From contig CAYLXB010000001.1 in assembly GCA_964387495.1 (NCBI GenBank), positions 78,310 through 142,309 of the forward strand: a stretch of 64,000 bases of DNA, in the 5' to 3' direction. The DNA is from DSXF01 sp964387495. Lineage in GTDB: Bacteria; Chloroflexota; Anaerolineae; Anaerolineales; Villigracilaceae. Positions 52,463 through 61,726 of the stretch are shown here, piece by piece. Both the position numbers and the translations under genes were made by a program. The notes beneath the pieces are model-generated. The model made no database searches and was not told the origin of the DNA. It was given only the letters and a program-made list of their open reading frames with translations. Each line of letters starts with the position of its first letter. Positions within the stretch are counted from its first letter, which is position 1.

Positions 52463-54256
52463 ATGAGCAACCTTCACCAATACGAGGTTTTGGTCGTTGG
52501 GGCTGGTGGTGCAGGTCTGATGGCTGGCCTATATGCCAGCCGCACTGCTAAAACTGCAATCATCAGCAAACTATATCCCACTCGTTCTCATACCGGTGCA
52601 GCCCAGGGCGGCGTCGGCGCGGCGTTGGGCAACTACGAAGAAGACCATGCCGAATGGCACACCTTTGATACCGTTAAAGGCTCGGACTACTTAGGTGACC
52701 AGGACGCCATTGAATTCATGTGCGAAGAGGCTATCCCAGCCGTGTATGAACTGGAGCACATGGGCCTGCCTTTCGACCGCACGCCGGATGGCAAGATTTC
52801 GCAACGCCCCTTTGGCGGACATACCAACAACATCACCGGCAAGCCAGTGCGCCGCGCCTGCCACGCGGCGGACCGCACCGGCCATATGATCCTGCAGACA
52901 CTCTACCAGCAGTGCCTGAAGAACAACGTGACCTTCTACGATGAATTCCAGGTGCTCGACTTGATTATGAGCGACGGCAAGGCTGCCGGTGTGATCGCGG
53001 TGGAACTTGCCACCGGTGAACTGCACACCTTTCATGCCAAGGCGGTCATCTTTGCCACCGGCGGACATGGTCGCATTTGGGAAGTTACATCAAACGCCTA
53101 TGCCTACACTGGCGACGGCCCGGCCATTACCCTGCGCCATGGCCTACCGTTGGAAGATATGGAATTCTTCCAGTTCCATCCCACCGGCATCTATAAACTC
53201 GGTATCCTGATCACCGAGGGCGTACGTGGCGAAGGCGGCGTTTTGGTCAACGACAAGGGCGAGCGTTTTATGGAGAAGTATGCCCCCAAGGTCAAGGACC
53301 TGGCCTCACGCGACGTTACCAGCCGTGCCATGTACATGGAAATGGCGGAGGGACGCGGCATCAATGGCCAGAATTATCTTTACCTGGATGTCCGGCCTGA
53401 GGTAGTAAATAAATATGCTGCACTTGACGGGCGCACCCGCCCGGACGGCAGTCCCTACAAAGTGACTGGTGAAGAAATTCTCGCCAAACTGCCCGATATC
53501 GTGGACTTCTGCAGGGTCTACTTGGGCGTTGACCCGGTCACCCAGCCCATGCCGGTCCAGCCGACGGCACATTACACCATGGGCGGCATCCCCACCAACA
53601 AGTACGGTGAAGCCATCTCGGACTCGCAGAACACTGTTGTCCCTGGGTTATATGCCGCAGGTGAAGTTGCCTGCGTCTCGGTCCACGGGGGGAACCGCCT
53701 GGGGACAAATTCACTGCTTGACATCATTGTATTTGGAAAATATGCCGGCCTGCGCGCAGCTGAATATGCCAACGGCACAGACTATCCGTCCCTGCCCGCC
53801 GACGCCGGGGATTACATCCAGAAGCACCTGAATAGCCTGACCAGCGGCTCCGGCAAGGAAAATGCCTTTGACATCACACGTGAAATGAAGAAGGTCATGT
53901 TCGACCACGTAGGCATCTTCCGCGTTGAAACCGGGATGAAACAGGCCCTGGAGAAAGTGCGCGAGCTCCAGGAACGTTATAAACATGTCAGCGTGAGCGA
54001 CAGCGGCAAGATTTTCAATACCGAATTGATCTCCGCCTGGGAACTGGGCAACCTGCTCGACTTGGCTGAGGTCATCGCCTTGTGCTGCCTGAACCGCACT
54101 GAGAGCCGCGGCGGTCATGCTCGCGATGACTATCCCAAGCGGGATGATGCTAACTGGCTAAAGCACACAATGCTTTGGAAGAAGGACGGCAAACTGGAGA
54201 TCGGCTACAAGTCCGTGGTCATCACCAAGTACCAACCCAAGGAACGGACGTACTAA
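52463..54256 (+). CDS. sdhA: Succinate dehydrogenase flavoprotein subunit
   Basis: 597 residues, normal length. The FAD-binding start is VLVVGAGGAGLMAGL (about 9-23) and the His that binds FAD covalently is in TRSHTGAAQGGVGAALGN. Active-site residues are in EFFQFHPTGIY and in ACVSVHGGNRLGTNSLLD. The C-terminal helical part ends with NRTESRGGHARDDYPKRDD. It oxidises succinate and passes electrons to SdhB. Third gene of the sdhCDAB operon. Confidence 0.97.
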   Translation: MSNLHQYEVLVVGAGGAGLMAGLYASRTAKTAIISKLYPTRSHTGAAQGGVGAALGNYEEDHAEWHTFDTVKGSDYLGDQDAIEFMCEEAIPAVYELEHMGLPFDRTPDGKISQRPFGGHTNNITGKPVRRACHAADRTGHMILQTLYQQCLKNNVTFYDEFQVLDLIMSDGKAAGVIAVELATGELHTFHAKAVIFATGGHGRIWEVTSNAYAYTGDGPAITLRHGLPLEDMEFFQFHPTGIYKLGILITEGVRGEGGVLVNDKGERFMEKYAPKVKDLASRDVTSRAMYMEMAEGRGINGQNYLYLDVRPEVVNKYAALDGRTRPDGSPYKVTGEEILAKLPDIVDFCRVYLGVDPVTQPMPVQPTAHYTMGGIPTNKYGEAISDSQNTVVPGLYAAGEVACVSVHGGNRLGTNSLLDIIVFGKYAGLRAAEYANGTDYPSLPADAGDYIQKHLNSLTSGSGKENAFDITREMKKVMFDHVGIFRVETGMKQALEKVRELQERYKHVSVSDSGKIFNTELISAWELGNLLDLAEVIALCCLNRTESRGGHARDDYPKRDDANWLKHTMLWKKDGKLEIGYKSVVITKYQPKERTY

Positions 54257-54268
54257 GAGGAGGCCGGC

Positions 54269-54976
54269 ATGGAAATCACACTCAAAGTCTTCCGCTACAA
54301 CCCTGAGAAAGATGCCAATTGGCATTACGAAACCTACAAGATCGATGGCCAGCTCACTGACCGCATCCTGGACCTGCTCGAATACGTCAAGGGCTACATT
54401 GACGGGACACTCTCCTTCCGGCGCTCCTGCGCGCACGGTGTGTGCGGCTCAGATGCCATGCGCATCAATGGGCGCAACCGCCTGGCTTGCAAGGCACTGG
54501 TGCGGGATGTGGGCACCACGATCACGGTCGAACCGTTGATTGGTCTGAAAGTGGTAAAAGATCTGATTGTAGATATGGAGCCGTTCTTCGACAACTACAA
54601 GAAGATTTTGCCCTTCCTGGTAAACGAAACGCCGCCCCCGGCAGATGGAAAGGAACGCTATCAGAGCATCGAGGACCGTGCTATTTTCGATGATACCACC
54701 AAGTGCATCCTGTGCGCCTGCTGCACCACATCCTGCCCATCTTTTTGGGCCAATGACGACTATGTCGGGCCAGCGGCCATTGTCAATGCCCACCGTTTCA
54801 TCTTTGATACACGTGATGAAGCTGCCAACACCCGCCTCAAAGTACTCAATGGTATGTTCGGTGTTTATCGCTGTCATACCATTTTTAATTGCACCGAAGC
54901 CTGCCCGCGCGAGATCCAGGTGACCAAGGCCATCGGTGATGTAAAAATGGCGCTCTTGAAGGGCAAGGTCAGATAG
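54269..54976 (+). CDS. sdhB: Succinate dehydrogenase iron-sulfur subunit
   Basis: 235 residues. The 2Fe-2S site is SCAHGVCGSDAM with a later Cys in NRLACKAL, the 4Fe-4S site is CILCACCTTSCP, and the 3Fe-4S site uses CHTIFNCTEACP. All expected Cys are present. It passes electrons from SdhA to the quinone site between SdhB and the anchors. GAGGAGG lies before the ATG, 12 bases after sdhA. Two hairpins follow the stop. Confidence 0.97.
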   Translation: MEITLKVFRYNPEKDANWHYETYKIDGQLTDRILDLLEYVKGYIDGTLSFRRSCAHGVCGSDAMRINGRNRLACKALVRDVGTTITVEPLIGLKVVKDLIVDMEPFFDNYKKILPFLVNETPPPADGKERYQSIEDRAIFDDTTKCILCACCTTSCPSFWANDDYVGPAAIVNAHRFIFDTRDEAANTRLKVLNGMFGVYRCHTIFNCTEACPREIQVTKAIGDVKMALLKGKVR

Positions 54977-54983
54977 AGTTTCA

Positions 54984-55047
54984 CCCCGCCAGGCGGGGTT
55001 CTCATCCTTGGCGCGGGTCATGCGGATGCATGGCCCGCGTTTTGTTG
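54984..55047 (+). terminator. Tandem hairpins ending the sdhCDAB operon
   Basis: A short GC hairpin (CCCCGCC/GGCGGGG, 54984-54998) is followed by a larger one: CGCGGGTCATGC (55012-55023) with GCATGGCCCGCG (55028-55039), one mismatch, then TTTTGTTG. The second is a typical Rho-independent terminator. Confidence 0.8.
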
Positions 55048-55116
55048 CAGAATGAGTGAAATTCTCATTAAATTTATAAACCCTTTCGGAAAAATCTTGT
55101 TTTTTTGAGACTCGGC

Positions 55117-55145
55117 TTGTATTTTGATCTAAAACCCTATACAAT
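55117..55145 (+). promoter_or_regulatory. Promoter of the small membrane protein gene
   Basis: TTGTAT (55117-55122) and TACAAT (55140-55145) are 17 bases apart. The ATG is 11 bases past the -10 box, so the mRNA has almost no leader. Confidence 0.6.
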
Positions 55146-55156
55146 CAAATCAGATT

Positions 55157-55345
55157 ATGACCGCTGAACATCTACGTACACTGTTGACCGTCTTCCTGAT
55201 TGCCATGTATCTGCTGGCAATGTTGTACTTGCGCCGCCGCAGGCTGAAGATCGGCATGTATCTATTCTGGGGGTTGATCGCACTGACCATACCAGCATTA
55301 GGCCCGTTCCTGGTTATCCTGGCAAAACCTGGATCCTCGCGATAA
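55157..55345 (+). CDS. Small two-helix membrane protein
   Basis: 62 residues: helix one near 8-25 (LLTVFLIAMYLLAMLYL), a basic turn RRRRLKIGM, and helix two near 34-55 with ALTIPALGPFLVIL. The pattern resembles the short N-terminal membrane module of cardiolipin-synthase-type proteins, but nothing else of them is present, so the function is unknown. It has its own promoter with no room for a ribosome site. Confidence 0.65.
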   Translation: MTAEHLRTLLTVFLIAMYLLAMLYLRRRRLKIGMYLFWGLIALTIPALGPFLVILAKPGSSR

Positions 55346-55399
55346 TTTACTGAGGATGAACAGTGATAACAGCCGATCCTTCAACGAAAATTTTTTCAT

Positions 55400-55425
55400 G
55401 CATCCCCGACCCAGGATGCTTTTTT
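55400..55425 (+). terminator. Short hairpin with T run
   Basis: GCATCC (55400-55405) pairs with GGATGC (55414-55419), followed directly by TTTTTT. A 6-bp stem is weak but the T run is clear. Confidence 0.45.
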
Positions 55426-55497
55426 CATCCCAGCCCATCCAATCAAGAACCATTCCTAGTGAGTTGCGTTCGCCTCCGGTGAAGAAAAGGAAATTTC

Positions 55498-55980
55498 ATG
55501 AAACAAGACCGTTTTCTGATCGGCATCCTGGCCGCCATCTGCGTCTTGGTGGTTATCTCACTGGTTTTATTTTTTGTCCGCAAGGACAACCAGAACTACC
55601 TGGCTGGCGACAGCCCCGAGGCGGTAGTGCACAATTATGCCCTAGCTGTCCACCAGGGTGATTATCAGCGCGCCTACAGTTACCTGGCAGACAAGGACAA
55701 CAAGCCCACTTATGACCGCTTTCGCCAGGCTTTCCTGACCCATCAGGTGAATGTCAGTCAGAACGGCCTGAGGGTGGGCAAGGTAGATATCACTGGCAAT
55801 GAGGCCATTGTGCAGGTAACGGTCACCTATTCTTCCAGCGATCCTTTCTCGCGCGGCTGGAGTTCCGATGAAACCGCTGTCTTGACGAAACAGGATGGGG
55901 GTTGGAAACTTTCACAGATGCCTTCCAATTACTGGGGCTGGGATTGGTACCAATCCTCCTCCGAACCGGCAAAGCCATAA
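55498..55980 (+). CDS. Membrane-anchored protein of NTF2-like/DUF4878 type
   Basis: 160 residues. A single N-terminal helix (about 7-28) anchors an outer domain with DSPEAVVHNYALAVHQGDYQRAYSYLADK. Such alpha-beta domains carrying 'number of residues used per step' cone folds are typical of NTF2-like and DUF4878 lipoproteins; the end has GWKLSQMPSNYWGWDW. No catalytic residues can be named. It precedes the DUF5671 gene by 18 bases on the same strand and is probably cotranscribed. Confidence 0.7.
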   Translation: MKQDRFLIGILAAICVLVVISLVLFFVRKDNQNYLAGDSPEAVVHNYALAVHQGDYQRAYSYLADKDNKPTYDRFRQAFLTHQVNVSQNGLRVGKVDITGNEAIVQVTVTYSSSDPFSRGWSSDETAVLTKQDGGWKLSQMPSNYWGWDWYQSSSEPAKP

Positions 55981-55998
55981 CGAAAGTACGAGGTCAGC

Positions 55999-57918
55999 AT
56001 GCGTACCGTCCGACGGTTGTATTTCTATGTGGTAGCCTTTATCAGTCTGGAGGTTGTGCTGTGGGGCTTGATCAACCTGGCGCGCACCACCTTGTCGCCT
56101 GATACCGTCACCAGCCTCGCCGCGCAACTGGCCCAGGCGCTCTCGCTGGTACTGGTGGGAGTGCCAGTCTTCAGCTTGCACTGGATATTCGCCCAGCGCA
56201 GCGCTCAAAAGGATGAGGATGAACATGGATCTGCCGTGCGGGCTGTTTTTTTGTACGGGGTGTTGCTGTCCACGCTTATCCCAATCTTTCAGAACATTTG
56301 GGCCTTGCTCAACCGCTCACTGATACAACTTTTCAACCTATCCAGCAACCTGGCCATTTTGGGTGGAGAACAAAACCTGTTGGACAACCTGATTGCCATC
56401 GTGATGAATGGTGCGGTGGCAGCATATTTCATCACCATTACCCGCCGGGATTGGCAGACGCTAGAAAACGCAGAAATGCTGGCTGATGTGCGCCGTCTGT
56501 ATCGTTATCTATGGGTACTCTACGGGCTGGGTATGACTGTTATGGGGGTTTACCAAATCCTGAGTTTCGTTTTCTACGTTCCCACCGGCGACTTGGGTAC
56601 CTCCAGCCATGTCTGGTTGGCCAATGGGCTTGCGCTCCTGCTGGTGGGCGTGCCGCTATGGGTATGGACATGGCGGATCGTGCAGGACTCCATCTCAGAT
56701 GCAACTGAGAGCAGGTCCAACCTGAGGTTGGGCACATTGTACCTGCTCTCACTGGGTAGCGTAATCACGGTGCTGACTTCTACAGGGCTGATCCTGGACA
56801 TGATCCTGCGTTTACTGCTGGGCGAAACCATTTCCTTCGGTGAGGCAGTGAACGAAATCAGTGGACCGCTAGCCACCGGTATTCCATTGGCAGGCATCTG
56901 GGCCTACTACGGTAACTGGTTCAAGCGTACGATAGATGTTTTTCCGGAGGCAGATCGCCGTGCAGGCATGCAACGCTTATATTTCTATGTTCTTTCCTTG
57001 ATCGGGCTGGTAGCATCCTTCATTGGCATCTCGATGCTGCTTTCCTTTATCCTGGATATCGGATTATCTCAACAGGTCTGGGGCGATTCCATGCGTTCGA
57101 CGCTGGCCGCCTCGCTGGCAACGCTCTTCGCCGGTCTGCCACTCTGGCTGATCACCTGGCGGCCAATGCAGGCCGAGGCTCTGACTGCATCCAACAAGGG
57201 TGACCACGCTCGCCGGTCAGTTGTGCGCAAGACCTATCTCTATCTGGTGCTGTTTGGATCAGTCATTGGCGGAATGACTTTTGCAGGTATTGCCATTTAT
57301 CAATTGTTGAACGCGTTGCTGGGTGAAACCACATTGGATATATACGGCGAGTTCCAGGATGCCGTGCAGTGGTTCGTATTATTTATGGTACTCCTAGCTT
57401 ACCACCTATTTATCTTGCGGCGCGACGGCGCACAATCTGCACACGCATTGGCAGTGAAGCACAGTCAATTCCCGGTGCTGGTTTTCGATAACAATGGTGG
57501 CGCGTTTGGCCAGGCGGTGGAGTTGGCCTTGCAAAAACAGTCCACGCGTCTGCCAGTGACAGTGCAGCCCGTCAATGCAGGCGTCCCGCAGGAACAGATC
57601 TACAAAGCCGTCATCCTGCCCGCAGAGCTGGCTTTCAACCCTCCAGAGGCAGTCAGGCTATGGCTACGCGGATTTTCCGGGAGCAGACTCATCGTTCCAT
57701 CCGACGCCCCCGGTTGGGTATGGGTCGGCAAGCATGGGAAGGAGTCGCGTGCCATTGAGCAAGCCGCCCAGGCCGTTCGACAAATGGCAGAGGGTCAGGA
57801 AGTTCGCTTTGGTGGTCCCACCGGCTGGATGATTCTGGTATACATACTTGCTGCTATGGTGGCCTTGCCGCTGTTGATGCGCCTGCTCATCCTGTTCTTC
57901 TCGTCCTTTACGGATTAA
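55999..57918 (+). CDS. DUF5671 multi-repeat membrane protein
   Basis: 639 residues with about 16 membrane helices in repeated units. Each unit opens with a short amphipathic motif of the form RRLYFYVV (near 5), RRLYRYLWVLYG (near 165), LGTLYLLSLGS, QRLYFYVLSLIGL (near 325) and RKTYLYLVLFGS (near 410), followed by helices ending in GVPLW- or GLPLW-like turns. A soluble domain (about 485-610) near the C-terminus begins FPVLVFDNNGGAFG, and a last helix closes the protein. DUF5671 has no proven function. dnaN follows 41 bases downstream. Confidence 0.85.
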   Translation: MRTVRRLYFYVVAFISLEVVLWGLINLARTTLSPDTVTSLAAQLAQALSLVLVGVPVFSLHWIFAQRSAQKDEDEHGSAVRAVFLYGVLLSTLIPIFQNIWALLNRSLIQLFNLSSNLAILGGEQNLLDNLIAIVMNGAVAAYFITITRRDWQTLENAEMLADVRRLYRYLWVLYGLGMTVMGVYQILSFVFYVPTGDLGTSSHVWLANGLALLLVGVPLWVWTWRIVQDSISDATESRSNLRLGTLYLLSLGSVITVLTSTGLILDMILRLLLGETISFGEAVNEISGPLATGIPLAGIWAYYGNWFKRTIDVFPEADRRAGMQRLYFYVLSLIGLVASFIGISMLLSFILDIGLSQQVWGDSMRSTLAASLATLFAGLPLWLITWRPMQAEALTASNKGDHARRSVVRKTYLYLVLFGSVIGGMTFAGIAIYQLLNALLGETTLDIYGEFQDAVQWFVLFMVLLAYHLFILRRDGAQSAHALAVKHSQFPVLVFDNNGGAFGQAVELALQKQSTRLPVTVQPVNAGVPQEQIYKAVILPAELAFNPPEAVRLWLRGFSGSRLIVPSDAPGWVWVGKHGKESRAIEQAAQAVRQMAEGQEVRFGGPTGWMILVYILAAMVALPLLMRLLILFFSSFTD

Positions 57919-57959
57919 TGATATACTTTTACAAACATCTCCAAAGAAAGGGTGAGGCT

Positions 57960-59093
57960 ATGAAAGTCACTGTCCTGCAAACCAATCTGGCACACGGCCT
58001 GAGCATCGTCTCACGGGCGGTTTCGCCGCGCAGTTCTCTGCCCGTTCTGGGTAACATTCTGATTGCCACTGACGAGGGCCGCCTGCGGCTCTCGGCCACC
58101 AACCTGGAGATGGGTATCACCTGCTGGATTGGCGCCAAGATCGAGGAAGAAGGCTCTACCACGGTTCCAGCGCGCACCTTTTCAGACCTGATCAACACCC
58201 TACCGGGCGACCAAGTGAGCTTGGCTCTAGATACCAATACGCAGGTGCTGAATGTACGCGGCGGTACCTCGACCAACGATATCAAGTGTATTGACGCCCA
58301 GGAATTTCCGCCTCTGCCTGTGCCGGAAATGGAAGGTGCCATCCAAGTTAATGTAGTGGATTTCAGGGAGATGATCCAGCAAGTTGCTTTTGCTGCTTCG
58401 GTGGACGAAGCCCGGCCCGTGCTGATGGGCGTGTTGGTCAACGTAAACGGTGACCAAGTAACCATGGCTGCGGCAGATGGCTTCCGCCTGTCGGTCCGCA
58501 AGGCCACGCTTTCATCATCGGCTGCCCAAGAAGTGAATGCCATCATCCCGGCGCGTGCCCTGGCTGAACTGGGACGTATTGCCGCCGATGGAGACCAGAC
58601 GATTGCAATGGTCTTTCCCAAAGAACGTGGGCAGGTTGTTTTCCGGATGAAGGACGTGGAACTTTCATCTCAGTTGATTGACGGGACATTCCCAGATTAT
58701 CAACAGATCATCCCGCGCGGTCACAAATCACGCACCTTGGTTTCCACAGCCTCCCTGCTCAAAGCCTGCAAGCAGGCCGAAATTTTTGCCCGTGAAGGCT
58801 CGAATGTGGCACGACTGAACATCAAGTCGGCCAACGGCGAACTGGAACCCAGCGAGGTGGAAATCTCAGCCCAGTCCGAGGAAACCGGCTCCAATGAAAC
58901 CATTGTCGAGGCAACCGTAGATGGCATTGGCCTGTTGATTGCTTTCAATGTTAAATTTCTGCGTGAGGTGCTTGAGGTAATAAAATCACCGAATGTAGCC
59001 ATTGAAACCAGCGCTCCGAACGCACCTGGTGTGATCCGCCCGGTGGGTGACGAATCGTTCCTGCACGTGATCATGCCAATGCACCTCGGTTAG
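57960..59093 (+). CDS. dnaN: DNA polymerase III sliding clamp (beta subunit)
   Basis: 377 residues in three clamp domains. N-terminal MKVTVLQTNLAHGLSIVSRAVSPRSSLPVLGNIL and the internal VNVNGDQVTMAAADGFRLSVRK are typical. The last domain ends GVIRPVGDESFLHVIMPMHL, the family's usual ...MPM.L C-terminus that lines the partner-binding pocket. It encircles DNA and tethers the polymerase. The ATG at 57960 has GGGTGAGG upstream; the frame is open 14 codons further. dnaA and recF are not adjacent, so this is not an intact dnaA-dnaN origin region. Confidence 0.96.
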   Translation: MKVTVLQTNLAHGLSIVSRAVSPRSSLPVLGNILIATDEGRLRLSATNLEMGITCWIGAKIEEEGSTTVPARTFSDLINTLPGDQVSLALDTNTQVLNVRGGTSTNDIKCIDAQEFPPLPVPEMEGAIQVNVVDFREMIQQVAFAASVDEARPVLMGVLVNVNGDQVTMAAADGFRLSVRKATLSSSAAQEVNAIIPARALAELGRIAADGDQTIAMVFPKERGQVVFRMKDVELSSQLIDGTFPDYQQIIPRGHKSRTLVSTASLLKACKQAEIFAREGSNVARLNIKSANGELEPSEVEISAQSEETGSNETIVEATVDGIGLLIAFNVKFLREVLEVIKSPNVAIETSAPNAPGVIRPVGDESFLHVIMPMHLG

Positions 59094-59121
59094 CAGGTTA
59101 CCATCCAGGAAATTACCGATG

Positions 59122-59154
59122 AGCGTCAGGGCGGTGAATCACCCTGACGCTTTT
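59122..59154 (+). terminator. Terminator of dnaN
   Basis: AGCGTCAGGG (59122-59131) and CCCTGACGCT (59142-59151) form a perfect 10-bp stem followed by TTT. Confidence 0.75.
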
Positions 59155-59156
59155 AC

Positions 59157-61493
59157 ATGCTCAGTAAGACTATGACCCTCCCAGCCCCATCTGATCCTGT
59201 TTTGCGCATCTATCTGGCCCTGACACAATACCCCATCCTGCAGAGCCGAATCCGTGCCCGTATGCGGCGTGAGCTATTCGAGCGCGGCATTATCACACAG
59301 GAGGCTTTTGAGAACGAACTACGCCAAAAAGCAGTGGAGTCGCAAATACGTGAGGGGCTACATGATCCCTACGGTGAAGAATCCGCTGAGATCTGGGAAT
59401 TGCGTCTGGACCGCATCCGCCGGGCTTTAACCGACTTCCACTTTGCCTATAACCTGCCCTATGACGAATTCGAGCGTATTGTACGCACTGCTCTTAGCGA
59501 ACGTGGCGGTGAGGAGACCGATTTTGTCTGGTTCAACCCCGAACTGGCCCCTCAGGACATGCTTTTCGAGCAGGCAGAGACGATTGAATATATGCTGCCG
59601 GAAGAGCGCGAACGTTTCGAGGCGCGCCTGCAGGAGATCAAAGTGGTGCTCATCCGAACCATGGTCAGCGACCATCTGGCCTATCTTAAGATTGCCCGTA
59701 AATGGTTCACCGTGGATGATTTAAAGGATATCCGCTGCCGAAAGATCGGCGGTGGCAAAATAGGCGGCAAGGCCGCCGGAATGCTGTTGGCCATGCGCAT
59801 TCTGAGCGAGGCCGCTCCGTCCGAAGTAGGCCGGGCTTTTCGCATTCCGGTTTCTTACTACCTTGGTTCCGATGTATTCTACAATTTCATGTCCTATAAC
59901 GGGCTGATGCATTGGAATGACCAGAAATATAAACCCGAAGCACAGATGCGTGAGGACTACCCGCGCATCCTGGAAGAATTCTCGAATGGAAAGTTTTCAC
60001 CCTCCGTTCTGAAACGCCTGCACGAAGTGCTGGAGGAAGCAGCAAACAGGCCACTGATTGTGCGTTCATCCAGCCTTCTGGAAGATAATTTTGGAACTTC
60101 GTTTGCCGGGAAATACGACTCCATCTTCTGCCCCAACCAAGCTGGAACCGAGGCAAATCTGGCAGTCCTGACATCTGCCATCTCGCAAGTCTACGCCTCG
60201 GTGCTTAATCCCGATGCACTCCTGTACCGCCATCACAAAGGCCTGGCCGACTACGATGAGCGCATTGCCATCTTGATCCAATTCGTGGAAGGCGAACGCT
60301 TCAAACATTATTTCCTGCCCCAAGGCGCTGGTGTAGCCTTCAGCCGCAACCTGTACCGCTGGTCACCGCAAATCCGCAAGGAAGATGGCTTCCTGCGCTT
60401 GGTTTGGGGGCTGGGCACACGTGCCGTGAATCAAACCGGGGATGATTACCCGCGCCTGGTAGCACTCAGCCATCCCAGCTTGTATCCTGCCGCAGATGTT
60501 AAAACAATCCAGCGTTATTCACAGCAGTTTGTAGACGTGATTGATTTGAAGAATAATGTCTTTACGACCCTGCCCGTCAGGGAAGTGCTTTCGTCCCAAT
60601 ATCCCGCCCTGCGCTACATTACCCAACTGGACGAGGATGGTTATTTGAGCAATCTGCGTACCAGCCTGGTGGATACAGAGAAACTGGTTATCACATTCGA
60701 CGAACTTCTTCGCCGCACATCCTTTGCCGGGCATATGCGCACTGCGTTGAATATACTGGCTGTACAATACCATTCACCAGTGGATACAGAATTCGCGCTT
60801 GAAATTCTTGAGCCGCAAGCTCTCCACCCAGAAGTAAAAATCACCCTGCTGCAATGCCGCCCGCAGAGCCACATCCAGGATACCGAAAATGCAACCTTGC
60901 CCGAGGACCTGCCTGAAGCAGATATCGTCTTGGCCACCCGGCGTATGGTCCCACAGGGGGTGATACGTGGCATTCGGTATGTACTTTTTGTCCATCCTGA
61001 TGAGTACTTCAGCATTACATCACAGGCAGAGCGGGATAAACTGGTGCGTGCCATCAGTTTGCTCAACGCCGTACTATCCGGCCAGGCTTTCATTTGTGTC
61101 GGGCCAGGAAGATGGGGAACATCCACGCCAGATCTGGGAGTGGGCGTTCGTTACGGTGACATCTACAACAGTTGGGCGCTGGTCGAACTCTCCGGGAAGG
61201 AGATCGGCACATCCCCTGAACCGTCTTTTGGAACGCATTTCTTCCAGGACATGATGGAAGCACAGATATACCCTCTGGCGATTTTCCTGGATGATGAAGA
61301 TGCTGTTTTCCAACGTGACTTCTTTTATGATACTCCGAATCGTCTCTCAAATTGGATGAGTGCGGAAGAGTCTGTGGCTCGCATTTTACGTCTGATCTCG
61401 GTGGCAGATTATCGTGCTGGCCACAGCCTGACCTTGATCATGGACGGTGAGCAGGGCAGGGCTGTAGCATTTCTACAGGCAGATTCCCCCTGA
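59157..61493 (+). CDS. PEP/pyruvate-binding-domain protein (PPDK N-terminal ATP-grasp-like) with uncommon flanks
   Basis: 778 residues. A helical N-terminal part of about 200 residues precedes a PPDK/PEP-synthase-type nucleotide-binding domain (about 200-580). Its markers are GGKIGGKAAGMLLA, RPLIVRSSSLLEDNFGTSFAGKYDSIF, and the closing VKITLLQCRPQS. The swivelling phospho-His domain and the PEP/pyruvate barrel of PPDK are absent. In their place is a C-terminal block (about 600-778) with GPGRWGTSTPDLGVGVRYGDI and FGTHFFQDMMEAQIYPLAIF. The ATP-dependent phosphotransfer to an unknown acceptor is inferred. The ATG at 59157 falls just after the dnaN terminator; 59172 is an alternative. Confidence 0.82.
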   Translation: MLSKTMTLPAPSDPVLRIYLALTQYPILQSRIRARMRRELFERGIITQEAFENELRQKAVESQIREGLHDPYGEESAEIWELRLDRIRRALTDFHFAYNLPYDEFERIVRTALSERGGEETDFVWFNPELAPQDMLFEQAETIEYMLPEERERFEARLQEIKVVLIRTMVSDHLAYLKIARKWFTVDDLKDIRCRKIGGGKIGGKAAGMLLAMRILSEAAPSEVGRAFRIPVSYYLGSDVFYNFMSYNGLMHWNDQKYKPEAQMREDYPRILEEFSNGKFSPSVLKRLHEVLEEAANRPLIVRSSSLLEDNFGTSFAGKYDSIFCPNQAGTEANLAVLTSAISQVYASVLNPDALLYRHHKGLADYDERIAILIQFVEGERFKHYFLPQGAGVAFSRNLYRWSPQIRKEDGFLRLVWGLGTRAVNQTGDDYPRLVALSHPSLYPAADVKTIQRYSQQFVDVIDLKNNVFTTLPVREVLSSQYPALRYITQLDEDGYLSNLRTSLVDTEKLVITFDELLRRTSFAGHMRTALNILAVQYHSPVDTEFALEILEPQALHPEVKITLLQCRPQSHIQDTENATLPEDLPEADIVLATRRMVPQGVIRGIRYVLFVHPDEYFSITSQAERDKLVRAISLLNAVLSGQAFICVGPGRWGTSTPDLGVGVRYGDIYNSWALVELSGKEIGTSPEPSFGTHFFQDMMEAQIYPLAIFLDDEDAVFQRDFFYDTPNRLSNWMSAEESVARILRLISVADYRAGHSLTLIMDGEQGRAVAFLQADSP

Positions 61494-61523
61494 ACTTTAT
61501 GGCTGCCTCTGGATTCCAAACGC

Positions 61524-61726
61524 TTATCGAAAAATACCAACATCCAATGTGCCGGCATCTGGAATAACCCACAGATCTGCTTTTTCCCCGCCGAATTTCA
61601 CCAGGCGTTGGATATAAGTAAGATTCTGGGCTAAAAATGACCGCCGCACGCCAGCACGACAAGCACTACGGCTATCACCAGGCCTAATTTTACATGGGTG
61701 ACTGAAGAATAAACTTCCCACTCCAT
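61524..61726 (-). pseudogene. Small membrane protein gene with a homopolymer frameshift, coupled to the histidine kinase gene
   Basis: The kinase stop and this ATG overlap (TAATG, minus strand). The frame reads MEWEVYSSVTHVKLG, then a strongly hydrophobic VIAVVLVVLAC helix, and stops at 61631 after 31 residues. The stop follows a run of five T. One extra T would continue the reading as FLAQNLTYIQRLVKFGGEK and on to GIFR at 61524, giving 67 residues. So it is either a real 31-residue peptide, a decayed gene, or a sequencing error in an intact one. No family recognised. Confidence 0.5.

Noticed and set aside
57918..59093. Replication origin next to dnaN
   Set aside because: dnaA, recF and gyrB are not adjacent, and I saw no cluster of DnaA boxes in the flanking intergenic bases.
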